This document shows, in pieces, positions 22,290-31,933 of a stretch of 64,000 nt of DNA. The position numbers were made by a program, and so were the translations under genes. The DNA is taken from NCBI RefSeq assembly GCF_004795015.1, contig NZ_SSBI01000024.1, positions 44,573 to 108,572 of the forward strand, given 5' to 3'. Position 1 is the first letter of the stretch. The number at the start of each line of letters is the position of its first letter. Origin of the DNA: Streptomyces sp. A1277 (lineage in GTDB: Bacteria > Actinomycetota > Actinomycetes > Streptomycetales > Streptomycetaceae). The notes below the pieces were generated by a model that had not been told where the DNA came from, made no database searches, and saw only the letters and a program-made list of their open reading frames with translations.

Positions 22290-23807
22290 ATGAGTCTGTC
22301 CCTGCGCTTCGCCGCCGGATCGCACAAGGGCATGATCCGGGAAGGCAACGAGGACTCCGGCTACGCCGGGCCCCGCCTTCTCGCGATCGCCGACGGGATG
22401 GGCGGCCAGGCGGCCGGCGAGGTCGCCAGCTCCGAGGTGATCTCCACGCTCGTCCAGCTCGACGACGACGTGCCGGGCTCCGACATCCTCACCTCGCTCG
22501 GCACGGCGGTCCAGCGGGCCAACGACCAGCTGCGGATGATGGTCGAGGAGGACCCCCAGCTGGAGGGCATGGGCACCACGCTCACCGCCCTGCTCTGGAC
22601 CGGTCAGCGCCTCGGCCTGGTCCACGTCGGCGACTCGCGCGCGTACCTGCTGCGCGATGGCGTGCTGACCCAGATCACGCAGGACCACACCTGGGTCCAG
22701 CGCCTGGTCGACGAGGGCCGGATCACCGAGGAGGAGGCCACCACCCACCCGCAGCGCTCCCTGCTGATGCGCGCGCTGGGCAGTGGCGACCACGTCGAAC
22801 CCGACCTCTCCATCCGTGAGGTCCGGGCCGGCGACCGGTATCTGATCTGCTCCGACGGGCTCTCCGGCGTCGTCTCCCACCAGACGATGGAGGAGACGCT
22901 CGCCAGCTACCAGGGCCCCCAGGAGACCATCCAGGACCTGATCCAGCTCGCCCTGCGCGGCGGCGGCCCCGACAACATCACCTGCATCGTCGCCGACGTC
23001 TTCGACGTCGACAGCAACGACACCCTGGCCGCGCAGCTGAACGACACCCCGGTCATCGTCGGCGCGGTCGCCGAGAACCAGGCGGCCCAGCTGAACGACG
23101 GCGGCGCGATGCAGACGCCCGCCGGCCGCGCGGCCGGCCTCGGCCGTCCCGTACCGCCGCCCGCGGGCGGCTTCGGCCCTCCCGGCAGCGGTGACGACGT
23201 CGGCTACGGCTCCATGCCGGAGGGGTCCTTCGGGTCCTACTCCGACGACGACTTCGAGAAGCCCGGCGGCCGCAAGTGGCTCAAGCGGTCCCTGTACATC
23301 GTGCTCGCGCTCGCGGTCATCGGCGGTGGCCTGTACGGCGGTTACCGCTGGACGCAGACCCAGTTCTACGTCGGTGCGAAGAACGACAACGTCGCGCTGT
23401 ACCGGGGCATCAGCCAGGACCTCGGCTGGGTCTCGCTCTCGAAGGTCGAGACGGACCACCCCGAGATCGAACTCAAGTACCTCCCGCCGTACCAGCGCAA
23501 GAAGGTCGAGGAGACGATCGCCGAGGGCAGCCTCGCCGACGCCCGCGAGAAGATCACCGAGCTCTCCGCCCAGGCGTCCGCCTGCAAGAAGGACGCGCAG
23601 CGCCGCGCGGCGGAGGAGAACGCCAAGGGCGACGAGGGCCAGGCGACGGGCACGGACAGCGACGCCACCAAGGCGTCGAAGACATCCGCCAAGTCCTCCA
23701 AGACGTCCGGCGACACCAAGACCGAGCAGACTTCCACGACTCCCACTCCTGGGCCCAGCCTCTCGGAGGAAGAGAAGAAGCTGGTCCCGCAGTGCGGTAA
23801 GAAGTAG
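22290..23807 (+). CDS. pstP: PstP, PP2C-type Ser/Thr protein phosphatase
   Basis: A 505-aa membrane phosphatase opposing PknB. The N-terminal PP2C domain (about 1-240) shows the metal-binding and fold motifs NEDSGYAG, ADGMGGQAAG, VGDSRAYLL and GGGPDNITC. A Pro/Gly/Asn-rich linker leads to a membrane span (SLYIVLALAVIGGGLYGGY, around 340-360). An extracellular C-terminal part ends in a Lys/Ser/Thr-rich tail. The ATG at 22290 gives the standard N-terminus; an in-frame upstream start (22236) would add residues without family similarity. Confidence 0.93.
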   Translation: MSLSLRFAAGSHKGMIREGNEDSGYAGPRLLAIADGMGGQAAGEVASSEVISTLVQLDDDVPGSDILTSLGTAVQRANDQLRMMVEEDPQLEGMGTTLTALLWTGQRLGLVHVGDSRAYLLRDGVLTQITQDHTWVQRLVDEGRITEEEATTHPQRSLLMRALGSGDHVEPDLSIREVRAGDRYLICSDGLSGVVSHQTMEETLASYQGPQETIQDLIQLALRGGGPDNITCIVADVFDVDSNDTLAAQLNDTPVIVGAVAENQAAQLNDGGAMQTPAGRAAGLGRPVPPPAGGFGPPGSGDDVGYGSMPEGSFGSYSDDDFEKPGGRKWLKRSLYIVLALAVIGGGLYGGYRWTQTQFYVGAKNDNVALYRGISQDLGWVSLSKVETDHPEIELKYLPPYQRKKVEETIAEGSLADAREKITELSAQASACKKDAQRRAAEENAKGDEGQATGTDSDATKASKTSAKSSKTSGDTKTEQTSTTPTPGPSLSEEEKKLVPQCGKK

Positions 23808-23830
23808 AGCCGTAGGGGGCCTTCAGCACC

Positions 23831-25243
23831 ATGAGCGTTGTCACCAACACAACCACGATCGGCGCGATCAACGCGCCGAGCCGGCGCAACACCGAACTGA
23901 TGATGATGGTCTTCGCCATCGCCATCTCGGTGTTCGCCTATGCCAACGTGGGCCTCGCCCTGGACGGCAAGCTCCCCTCCGGCATGTTCGGTTACGGGGC
24001 AGGGCTCATCCTGCTCGGCGGCGTGGCCCACCTCGTGGTGCGCAAGTTCGCCCCGTACGCGGACCCGCTGCTGCTTCCGCTGGCCACCCTGCTCAACGGC
24101 CTCGGCCTGGTGCTCATCTGGCGGCTGGACCAATCGGAGAGGCTGATCCAGCGGGCCGAGTTCCTGTACGGGTCGTACAGCCCCGACGCGCCCAAGCAGC
24201 TGCTCTACTCGGCGATCGGTGTGGCCTTCTTCGTCGCGGTGCTGATGGTCCTCAAGGACCACCGCATCCTGCAGCGCTACACGTACATCTCGATGGCCGC
24301 GGCCCTGGTCCTGCTGATCCTGCCGATCTTCTTCCCCGCGGTGAACGGCGCGAAGATCTGGATCAGCCTCGGCCCGTTCTCGATCCAGCCGGGTGAGTTC
24401 GCCAAGATCCTCATCGCGATCTTCTTCTCCGGCTACCTCATGGTCAAAAGGGACGCGCTGGCGCTCGCCAGCCGCCGTTTCATGGGCCTGTACCTGCCGC
24501 GCGGCCGCGACCTCGGGCCGATCATCACCATCTGGGCCCTGTCGATCCTGATCCTCGTATTCGAGACCGACCTCGGTACGTCCCTGCTGTTCTTCGGCCT
24601 CTTCGTGATCATGCTGTACGTCGCCACCGAGCGGACCAGCTGGATCGTCTTCGGTCTGCTGATGTCGGCGGCCGGCGCGGTGGGCGTGGCCTCGTTCGAG
24701 AAGCACGTGCAGGCCCGTGTGAACGCCTGGCAGGACCCCTTCAGCTGCTTCACGACGAACGACGCCTGCGAGCAGATCGGACAGTCCCTCATGTCCTTCG
24801 GCTCCGGCGGCACGCTCGGCACCGGACTGGGCCAGGGCCACTCGGACCTGATCATGTTCGCCGCCAACGCGGACTTCATCTTCTCCACCGTCGGTGAAGA
24901 GCTCGGCCTCGCCGGGATGATGGCCGTCCTGCTGATCTACGGTCTGATCATCGAGCGCGGCATCCGCACCGCTCTCGCCGCCCGCGACCCCTTCGGCAAG
25001 CTCCTGGCCATCGGCCTCTCCGGCGCCTTCGCCATCCAGGTCTTCGTGGTGGCCGGCGGCGTCATGGGGCTCATCCCGCTGAGCGGTATGACCATGCCGT
25101 TCCTCGCCTACGGTGGTTCGTCCGTCCTGGCCAACTGGGCCCTGATCGGCATCCTCATCCGCATCAGCGACACCGCCCGGCGCCCCGCTCCCGCCCCCGC
25201 TCCCTCCACCGACGCCGAGATGACCCAGGTGGTCCGACCGTGA
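23831..25243 (+). CDS. rodA: SEDS-family peptidoglycan polymerase (RodA/FtsW type)
   Basis: A 470-aa polytopic membrane protein of the shape, elongation, division and sporulation family, which polymerises glycan strands from lipid II. Typical segments are GAKIWISLGPFSIQPGEFAKI, FETDLGTSLLFFG (containing the catalytic-type aspartate) and SGMTMPFLAYGGSS. It is paired with pbpA, whose GTG overlaps its stop (GTGA), giving a cognate SEDS-bPBP pair. In this operon position the protein serves polar growth or sporulation rather than being the essential division FtsW of the dcw cluster. Confidence 0.93.
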   Translation: MSVVTNTTTIGAINAPSRRNTELMMMVFAIAISVFAYANVGLALDGKLPSGMFGYGAGLILLGGVAHLVVRKFAPYADPLLLPLATLLNGLGLVLIWRLDQSERLIQRAEFLYGSYSPDAPKQLLYSAIGVAFFVAVLMVLKDHRILQRYTYISMAAALVLLILPIFFPAVNGAKIWISLGPFSIQPGEFAKILIAIFFSGYLMVKRDALALASRRFMGLYLPRGRDLGPIITIWALSILILVFETDLGTSLLFFGLFVIMLYVATERTSWIVFGLLMSAAGAVGVASFEKHVQARVNAWQDPFSCFTTNDACEQIGQSLMSFGSGGTLGTGLGQGHSDLIMFAANADFIFSTVGEELGLAGMMAVLLIYGLIIERGIRTALAARDPFGKLLAIGLSGAFAIQVFVVAGGVMGLIPLSGMTMPFLAYGGSSVLANWALIGILIRISDTARRPAPAPAPSTDAEMTQVVRP

Positions 25244-26700
25244 ACAAGCCCCTGCGCCGGATCGCGATCTTCTGCGGCGTCCTCATCTTCGCCCTGCTCG
25301 CGCGCACCAACTACCTGCAGTACGTGAAGGCCGACGAGCTCAACACCCGCAAGGAGAACCGCCGCGTCCGCATCGAGCGGTACGCCCACGAGCGCGGCAA
25401 CATCATCGTGGACGGCGGCAAGTCCATCACCGGGTCCAAGGAGACCGAGGACAGCGACTTCAAGTACAAGCGGGTCTGGAAGGACGGCCCCATGTGGGCC
25501 CCCGTCACCGGCTACTCCTCGCAGGCGTTCGACGCCTCACAGCTCGAAAAGCTCGAGGACGGCATCCTCACCGGCAACGACGACCAGCTCTTCTTCGACC
25601 GCACCATGTCGATGTTCACCGGCGACGAGGCACAGGGCGGCAATATCGTCACCACGCTCAACAGCGCCGCCCAGACGGCAGCCTTCAAGGGCCTCGGCAA
25701 GAGGAAGGGCGCCGTCGCCGCCCTCGACCCGCAGACCGGCGCCATCCTCGCGCTCGCCAGCACACCCTCGTACGACCCATCGACCTTCGCGGGCAACGGA
25801 AAGGCCGACACCGAGGCGTGGCAGGCGCTGCTGAAGGACAAGGACAAGCCCATGCAGAACCGGGCGCTGCGCGAGACCTACCCGCCCGGTTCGACGTTCA
25901 AGGTCGTCACCGCGGCCGCCGCCCTTGAGAACGGCCTCTACACGGACATCGACGCGGACACGAAGTCGCCGCTGCCGTGGCGTCTCCCGCAGTCCACCAA
26001 GGACCTGGACAACGAGGGCCCCATCCCGTGCGAGAACGCCTCTCTCCGCAAGGCGCTGCGCTACTCCTGCAACACCGTCTTCGGCAAGATCAGCGATGAC
26101 CTGGGCAACCAGAAGATGATCGACGAGGCCGGCAAGTTCGGCTTCAACAAGGAGATCTTCACCCCGGTCCGCTCCAACGCCAGCGTGTACCCGAAGGACA
26201 ACCGGCCGCAGAACGCCATGGCGGGCATCGGCCAGGCCTCCAACCGCGCCACCCCGCTCCAGATGGCCATGGTCGCCTCCGCCGTCGCCAACGACGGAAA
26301 GCTGATGCAGCCGTACATGGTCGCCGAGCGGCAGGCGCCCAACCTGGACGTGATCTACACGCACGAGAAGGAGGAGTTCAGCCGCCCCCTCTCGGCCGAG
26401 AACGCCCAGAAGCTCCAGGAGATGATGGAGACCGTCGTCAAGGAGGGCACGGGCACGAACGCTCAGATCCCGGGCGCCACGGTCGGCGGCAAGACCGGTA
26501 CGGCCCAGCACGGACTGAACAACAGCGAGAAGCCGTACGCCTGGTTCATCTCGTACGCCAAGACGGACAGCGGTTCCCCGGTGGCCGTCGCCGTGGTCGT
26601 CGAGGACGGCAACGCCGACCGCGACGACATCTCCGGCGGCGGACTGGCCGCGCCCATCGCGAAAGCGGTCATGAAGGCAGTCATCGACAGCAAGAAGTGA
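25240..26700 (+). CDS. pbpA: Penicillin-binding protein (transpeptidase) PbpA
   Basis: A 486-aa class B PBP that crosslinks peptidoglycan outside the membrane. One N-terminal anchor (IAIFCGVLIFALLA) is followed by a dimerisation domain and the transpeptidase domain. The active-site motifs are STFK (218-221), SCN (276-278) and KTG (417-419). The GTG start overlaps the rodA stop. It acts with the adjacent SEDS polymerase. Confidence 0.94.
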   Translation: MNKPLRRIAIFCGVLIFALLARTNYLQYVKADELNTRKENRRVRIERYAHERGNIIVDGGKSITGSKETEDSDFKYKRVWKDGPMWAPVTGYSSQAFDASQLEKLEDGILTGNDDQLFFDRTMSMFTGDEAQGGNIVTTLNSAAQTAAFKGLGKRKGAVAALDPQTGAILALASTPSYDPSTFAGNGKADTEAWQALLKDKDKPMQNRALRETYPPGSTFKVVTAAAALENGLYTDIDADTKSPLPWRLPQSTKDLDNEGPIPCENASLRKALRYSCNTVFGKISDDLGNQKMIDEAGKFGFNKEIFTPVRSNASVYPKDNRPQNAMAGIGQASNRATPLQMAMVASAVANDGKLMQPYMVAERQAPNLDVIYTHEKEEFSRPLSAENAQKLQEMMETVVKEGTGTNAQIPGATVGGKTGTAQHGLNNSEKPYAWFISYAKTDSGSPVAVAVVVEDGNADRDDISGGGLAAPIAKAVMKAVIDSKK

Positions 26701-26884
26701 CACCGCTGTGAAGTGATACCGCTCACACATGGCCGTGAATACGCACCTGCGGATACCGGTCGGATATCAGGTATCGCCTGCGGGGCCGATCGGCTGATGC
26801 GGGGCCGGTAGCGTATGCGCGAACAGCACACCGCCGGACCGCACACCGGTGCGGTCAGGACTGACGGAGAGGGCTGGAACAGTT

Positions 26885-28876
26885 ATGGAAGAGCCGCGTC
26901 GCCTCGGCGGCCGGTACGAGCTGGGCTCGGTGCTCGGCCGTGGTGGCATGGCCGAGGTCTACCTCGCCCACGACACCCGGCTCGGCCGCACCGTCGCTGT
27001 GAAGACGCTCCGGGCCGACCTCGCCCGTGACCCGTCCTTCCAGGCCCGGTTCCGCCGTGAGGCCCAGTCCGCCGCCTCGCTCAACCATCCCGCGATCGTC
27101 GCGGTGTACGACACCGGCGAGGACTACGTCGACGGGGTCTCCATCCCGTACATCGTCATGGAGTACGTCGACGGGTCGACGCTCAGGGAGCTGCTGCACT
27201 CGGGGCGCCGGCTGCTGCCCGAGCGAACGCTCGAAATGACCGTCGGCATCCTCCAGGCGCTGGAGTACTCGCACCGCGCGGGCATCGTCCACCGGGACAT
27301 CAAGCCGGCCAACGTCATGCTGACCCGGACCGGCCAGGTCAAGGTCATGGACTTCGGCATCGCCCGCGCCATGGGCGACTCCGGTATGACGATGACCCAG
27401 ACCGCGGCCGTCATCGGCACCGCCCAGTACCTCTCCCCCGAGCAGGCCAAGGGCGAGCAGGTCGACGCGCGGTCCGACCTGTACTCGACCGGCTGCCTGC
27501 TCTACGAGCTGCTGACGGTCCGGCCGCCGTTCATCGGGGACTCCCCGGTCGCGGTTGCCTACCAGCACGTACGGGAAGAGCCGCAGCCGCCCAGCAGCTT
27601 CGACCCCGAGATCACGCCCGAGATGGACGCGATCGTGCTGAAGGCCCTCACCAAGGACCCCGACTACCGCTACCAGTCGGCCGACGAGATGCGCGCCGAC
27701 ATCGAGGCATGCCTCGACGGCCAGCCGGTCGCCGCCACCGCGGCGATGGGTGCGGCCGGTTACGGCGGTTACGGCGGCGGTTACGACAACGACCAGCCCA
27801 CCACCGCCTTGCGGGCCGCGGACCAGAACGGCGACCGCACGTCGATGCTGCCGCCGGTCAACCCGGACGACGGCGGCTACGGCTACGACGACCGCCCCGA
27901 CCGCCGCCGGCAGCGGAAGAACCACACCTCGACCATCCTGCTGGTCGTCGCGGGCGTCCTGGTGCTGATCGGCGCGATCCTCATCGGCAAGGAGGTCTTC
28001 GTCGGCGACGGCGGAGACAAGGGCGCGTTCGACGTGCCCGACATGGTCGGAATTTCCGTCAAGGACGCTCAGAAGCGCGCCGACAATTCGAACGTCAAGC
28101 TCAAGATCGGTCCCGAGGAAGAATGCAAGGACCAGCCCAAGGACAAGATCTGCCGCCAGACGCCGACGGCTGACGAGCAGATGCAGGAGCAGGAGACCAT
28201 CACGGTCTTCGTCTCCAGCGGTCCGCCGAAGGTGGACGTCCCGGACGTCACGGAGAAGTCCGAGACCAACGCCCGCGAGATCCTGGAGAAGAGGGGCTTC
28301 ACGGTCACCGTCACCTCGGTCGAGTCCGAGGCCGAGCCCAACACCGTCCTGGAGCAGTCCCCGAAGGGTGACACGAAGGCCGAGGAGAACTCCGAGGTCA
28401 AGCTCACGGTCGCCACGGAGAAGCTGATCTCCGTGCCGCCGGTGGACACCCGCTCGTACGACGAGGCGGTGGCCCAGCTGAAGGCGCTCGGCTTCACCAA
28501 CATCGGCAAGTCCGAGGTCGACGACGAGGACCACCCCGCAGGCCAGGTCGTCGGACAGACCCCTGAGGCCAACCAGAAGGTCGGCAAGGACACCGCGATC
28601 ATCCTCAAGGTCTCCAAGGGCCCGACCCAGCCCCCGACGACCGCCATCCCCGAGATCCGCGGGCACAAGGTCTCCGACGCCAAGCAGATGCTGACCGGAG
28701 CCGGCTTCACGAACATCCAGTTCGCCGAAGGCAGCTCGGACGACGACAACGCCGTGGTCGTGAACGCCGACCCGCAGCCGGGCACCCAGTCCGACCCGGC
28801 CAACACCACCGTCACCCTCACCACGATGGGCGGAAGCAACGTCTTCGGCGGACCGAACAGTGGGCGGGGCCACTGA
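26885..28876 (+). CDS. pknB: Ser/Thr protein kinase with PASTA domains
   Basis: A 663-aa transmembrane kinase. The cytoplasmic kinase domain (about 10-275) has a Gly loop GRGGMAEV, Lys40, HRD with Asp138, DFG at 156 and an activation loop with several Thr (MTMTQTAAVIGT). A Tyr/Gly/Asp-rich linker leads to a membrane span (STILLVVAGVLVLIGAILI), then four extracellular PASTA repeats that sense muropeptides or lipid II. The ATG at 26885 is preferred to in-frame 26849, having GGAGAGGG upstream. PknA, the usual second kinase of this operon in mycobacteria, is absent. The preceding 184-bp gap has a GATACC/GGTATC dyad (26752-26775). Confidence 0.95.
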   Translation: MEEPRRLGGRYELGSVLGRGGMAEVYLAHDTRLGRTVAVKTLRADLARDPSFQARFRREAQSAASLNHPAIVAVYDTGEDYVDGVSIPYIVMEYVDGSTLRELLHSGRRLLPERTLEMTVGILQALEYSHRAGIVHRDIKPANVMLTRTGQVKVMDFGIARAMGDSGMTMTQTAAVIGTAQYLSPEQAKGEQVDARSDLYSTGCLLYELLTVRPPFIGDSPVAVAYQHVREEPQPPSSFDPEITPEMDAIVLKALTKDPDYRYQSADEMRADIEACLDGQPVAATAAMGAAGYGGYGGGYDNDQPTTALRAADQNGDRTSMLPPVNPDDGGYGYDDRPDRRRQRKNHTSTILLVVAGVLVLIGAILIGKEVFVGDGGDKGAFDVPDMVGISVKDAQKRADNSNVKLKIGPEEECKDQPKDKICRQTPTADEQMQEQETITVFVSSGPPKVDVPDVTEKSETNAREILEKRGFTVTVTSVESEAEPNTVLEQSPKGDTKAEENSEVKLTVATEKLISVPPVDTRSYDEAVAQLKALGFTNIGKSEVDDEDHPAGQVVGQTPEANQKVGKDTAIILKVSKGPTQPPTTAIPEIRGHKVSDAKQMLTGAGFTNIQFAEGSSDDDNAVVVNADPQPGTQSDPANTTVTLTTMGGSNVFGGPNSGRGH

Positions 28877-28897
28877 CCTTCCCCGCACCCGGCACGA

Positions 28898-28942
28898 GCA
28901 GAGGGCCCCGGTCACCGCATCACGGTGACCGGGGCCCTCTGC
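28898..28942. terminator. Strong bidirectional terminator between pknB and srtE2
   Basis: A perfect 20-bp stem (28898-28917 pairs with 28923-28942) around the loop CATCA, at the meeting point of two converging operons. No T-run follows on either side. Confidence 0.85.
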
Positions 28943-28964
28943 CGTACGCGCCCGTACGCCCGTC

Positions 28965-29693
28965 TCAGCGCAGCTCCGCCGGCTGCGTACGGTCCCGGTC
29001 GACCTTCTCCGTACGGACCAGCTCGCCCCACACGATGTAGCGGTACTTCGACGTGAAGACCGGGGTGCACGTCGTGAGCGTGATGTAGCGGCCGGCCTTC
29101 TTCGCGCCGGAGCCCTTCGGGACGGGCCCCAGCACGTCGACGTTGTACTTCGACGTCTCCGGCAGCTCGTTGAAGACCTTGTAGACGTACCAGGTGTCCT
29201 TCGTCTCGAAGACGATCGCGTCCCCGGTGTGCACCTTGTCGATGTTGTGGAACTTCGCCCCGTGCCCGTCCCGGTGGGCGGCCAGCGTGAAGTTGCCCTC
29301 CTTGTCCGAGGGGAGCGCCGATTTCACCGGATCGGTGTAATAGCCGGCGACGCCGTCGTTGAGGATCTCGGTGTCGGTGCCCTTCTTGACGAGCACTTCG
29401 CCGTTCTTCATCGACGGGACGTGGAGGAAGCCGATGCCGTCCTTGGTGTCCAGCGCACCGGGGCCGTCGGCCCAGTGGTCGCGGACCGTGTCGCCCTGCT
29501 TGGTGGCCTCGCGGTCGGCGAGCACGTTCGTCCACCACAGGGAGTAGACGACGAAGAGACCGAGCACCAGACCTGCGGTGATGAGGAGTTCACCGAAGAG
29601 GCTGACGGCCGTCGCGACGGGATGACGGCCCCCGGCCCGCGCCGGCGGCGCGGACTCGTCGGTCTGCTCCTGGTCCTCGGTCCTCGCCGTCAC
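28965..29693 (-). CDS. srtE2: Class E sortase, SrtE2 position
   Basis: A 242-aa membrane-anchored transpeptidase. An N-terminal span covers about residues 31-52, then the sortase fold with catalytic His140 (LAAHRDGHG), Cys209 (TLTTCTP) and Arg218 (SKYRYIVWG). In S. coelicolor two class E sortases beside pknB attach the long chaplins to peptidoglycan and are needed for aerial hyphae; this gene occupies the matching place. A GTG start 34 bp after the upstream sortase gene. No LAxTG-bearing substrate was seen in this window. Confidence 0.88.
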   Translation of the reverse strand: MTARTEDQEQTDESAPPARAGGRHPVATAVSLFGELLITAGLVLGLFVVYSLWWTNVLADREATKQGDTVRDHWADGPGALDTKDGIGFLHVPSMKNGEVLVKKGTDTEILNDGVAGYYTDPVKSALPSDKEGNFTLAAHRDGHGAKFHNIDKVHTGDAIVFETKDTWYVYKVFNELPETSKYNVDVLGPVPKGSGAKKAGRYITLTTCTPVFTSKYRYIVWGELVRTEKVDRDRTQPAELR

Positions 29694-29727
29694 CGCACCG
29701 CCCCTGTCGTCATGATGTCCAGCACGT

Positions 29728-31020
29728 TCAGCCCACGAGCGCGTCGGGCTTCCCCTTGCTGCGCGGCCGCTCGTCGACCATCTTGCCCCAGACGATCAAA
29801 CGGTACGTACTCGTGAATTCGGGCGTACACGTCGTCAACGTGATGTACCGGCCGGGCTTGGTGAACCCGGACTGCGGCGGCACCGGCCCGATCACCGACA
29901 CGTTGGACGGCGAGGTCTGGGCCAGCTCGCTCGTCATCTCGTACGTGTAGTACGCGTCCTGCGTCTCGACCACGATCGGGTCGCCGGGGCGCAGCCGGTT
30001 GATGTAGCGGAACGGCTCGCCGTGCGTGTTGCGGTGGCCGGCCAGGGCGAAGTTGCCCTGCTCGTCCTCGGGCATCGCGGTCCGCAGCGGTTCCTCGCTG
30101 TAGTGGCCGACCATCCCGCGGTCGAGGACCTTCTCCTTGCTGGTGCCCTCGGCGATCGGGGTGACGACGTCGAGCTTCGGGATGTGGATGATGGCGAAGC
30201 CCTGCCCCGGCTCGAACGCCTCCGGTTTGCCGGCGCCCTTGGCCCAGCCGTCCTGGATCTTGTGGGTCTCCCTGCCGGCGATCTGGTCGGCGCGCACGTT
30301 CGTCCACCACAGCTGGTAGGTGACGAAGAGCAGCATCAGGACGCCCAGTGTGATGAACAGTTCGCCGACGACCCGGCTGATGACGACCGCGGGGCTGTCC
30401 TTGGCGGCCTTGGCCGCCCGGCGCGCCTCCATGCGAGTCATGGGCTTCGCCGGGGCGCCGTCCGTACCGGCCGCGGACCCGGACCCGGACGGCGGTGCGG
30501 AACGCCGCCGTCCGCGCCCCTTGGCGGCACGCCTGCGCTCGGCCCGGCCGCCGGTCGCCGGTACGGGGGGCCCGGACGACGGGCCGCGCTGTTCCCCGGG
30601 CGCCTCCGCGCTCTCGGGCGCGTCGCCCCCGGCCGAAGGCTCGGGGTCCGGCTCCCGCGCGGCCTCCTCGGCCGGGTCTACTCGCCACAGGACCTCCGTG
30701 CGCGGCTCAGCGCTCCCGTCGGCCGGGGGCACCGACTCGGCCGGGGCCTGCCGCACGGGCTCCTGTTGGCCGTACCAGTCCCGTTCGTACCCCTCCGGGT
30801 CGTACCACTCGGGCGGGGCCTGCTGGGGGCCCTGGGGGGCCTGTGGCGCCTGCCGCCGGGACGGTACGGGCGGCGGCCCCTGGTGTCCCGGCAGCGGGTC
30901 GTTCAGCGGGTCCGGCAGCCTGTCGACCGCCGCCTCGAAGGCGCCCGGGTCCCCGTACGCCCGCGGATCGTGCGGGTCGTCCTGCCGCCCGGCCCCGGTT
31001 CCGTGGCGGGGTGGGGTCAC
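29728..31020 (-). CDS. srtE1: Class E sortase with long disordered N-terminus, SrtE1 position
   Basis: A 430-aa sortase. About 200 residues of Pro/Gln/Glu-rich and then basic (RRRAAKGRGRRR) cytoplasmic sequence precede the membrane span (VVGELFITLGVLMLLFVTYQL). The catalytic domain has the His in LAGHRNTHG, Cys in TLTTCTPEF and Arg in STYRLIVWG. The extension is far longer than in the neighbouring sortase and may bind cytoplasmic or kinase partners. The GTG start overlaps the pabA stop (GTGA), so translation is coupled to a folate/tryptophan enzyme. Confidence 0.87.
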   Translation of the reverse strand: MTPPRHGTGAGRQDDPHDPRAYGDPGAFEAAVDRLPDPLNDPLPGHQGPPPVPSRRQAPQAPQGPQQAPPEWYDPEGYERDWYGQQEPVRQAPAESVPPADGSAEPRTEVLWRVDPAEEAAREPDPEPSAGGDAPESAEAPGEQRGPSSGPPVPATGGRAERRRAAKGRGRRRSAPPSGSGSAAGTDGAPAKPMTRMEARRAAKAAKDSPAVVISRVVGELFITLGVLMLLFVTYQLWWTNVRADQIAGRETHKIQDGWAKGAGKPEAFEPGQGFAIIHIPKLDVVTPIAEGTSKEKVLDRGMVGHYSEEPLRTAMPEDEQGNFALAGHRNTHGEPFRYINRLRPGDPIVVETQDAYYTYEMTSELAQTSPSNVSVIGPVPPQSGFTKPGRYITLTTCTPEFTSTYRLIVWGKMVDERPRSKGKPDALVG

Positions 31021-31655
31021 GCGACGGCCTTGCCCACCACCGGAGCGAGCCCCGCCGACCTCTCGACGGCTCCGGCGTCACCGCAGCGCACCAGCCAGTT
31101 GGCCAGCATCAGATGGCCGTGCTCGGTGAGCACCGACTCCGGGTGGAACTGCACGCCCTCGACGGCCAGTTCCCGGTGGCGCAGGCCCATGATGATGCCG
31201 TCGGCCGTCCGCGCGGTGACCTCCAGCTCATCGGGGACCGTGTCCGGTTCGGCGGCGAGCGAGTGGTACCGGGTCGCGGTGAACGGCGAGGGCAGACCGG
31301 CGAACACGCCCGCGCCCTCGTGGAGCACCGGGGACGTCTTGCCGTGCAGCAGCTCGGGCGCGCGGCCCACGACACCGCCGTACGCCACCGCCATCGACTG
31401 CATCCCCAGGCAGACCCCGAAGACCGGGACGCCGGTCGCCGCGCAGTGGCGCACCATGTCGACGCAGACGCCCGCGTGCTCCGGGGTGCCGGGCCCGGGC
31501 GAGAGCAGGACACCGTCGAAGCCGTCCTGGGCGTGTGCCGTGGTCACCTCGTCGTTGCGCAGCACCTCGCACTCGGCACCCAGTTGGTAGAGGTACTGGA
31601 CGAGGTTGAAGACGAAGCTGTCGTAGTTGTCGACGACCAGGATGCGGGCGCTCAT
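31017..31655 (-). CDS. pabA: Aminodeoxychorismate/anthranilate synthase glutamine amidotransferase subunit
   Basis: A 212-aa class I glutamine amidotransferase supplying ammonia to aminodeoxychorismate synthase (folate) or anthranilate synthase (tryptophan). The nucleophile lies in GVCLGMQ and the catalytic His-Glu pair in VQFHPES; the oxyanion region reads LSPGPGTP. No component I (PabB/TrpE) is nearby. It is squeezed between a small membrane protein gene (ATGA overlap) and a sortase gene (GTGA overlap). The PabA versus TrpG choice is not decided by sequence alone; pabA follows the usual Streptomyces annotation. Confidence 0.9.
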   Translation of the reverse strand: MSARILVVDNYDSFVFNLVQYLYQLGAECEVLRNDEVTTAHAQDGFDGVLLSPGPGTPEHAGVCVDMVRHCAATGVPVFGVCLGMQSMAVAYGGVVGRAPELLHGKTSPVLHEGAGVFAGLPSPFTATRYHSLAAEPDTVPDELEVTARTADGIIMGLRHRELAVEGVQFHPESVLTEHGHLMLANWLVRCGDAGAVERSAGLAPVVGKAVA

Positions 31656-31837
31656 CGGCCGGCCCCCGTCGCAGCGCTCGCGCCGTCGACCGTCACGTCA
31701 CCGAACGGAAGCAGCGGCTCCGCCCACGGGAAGACGTACTGGAACAGCACGTAGACGACCGCCAGGGCGAGCACGAGCGAAATCAGCCCGCGCACCCACG
31801 CGTTGCCCGGCAGATGCCGCCAGATCCAGCTGTACAT
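31652..31837 (-). CDS. Small single-span membrane protein
   Basis: A 61-aa protein with one membrane span (LISLVLALAVVYVLFQYVF, about 18-36) and a short Gly/Ala-rich tail. GGAGGG precedes the ATG, and its stop overlaps the pabA start by ATGA. It sits within the sortase operon. I do not recognise a family; it may be an accessory protein of the sortases. Confidence 0.75.
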   Translation of the reverse strand: MYSWIWRHLPGNAWVRGLISLVLALAVVYVLFQYVFPWAEPLLPFGDVTVDGASAATGAGR

Positions 31838-31933
31838 CCTGACCCTCCATTCGTACGGGACCAGAGTAAGGGGCGGGGGGTCGGCCGTGGGTCACCTGTG
31901 GAAAGCCGTGGGCGGGCCGGCAAGAGCCGTGGG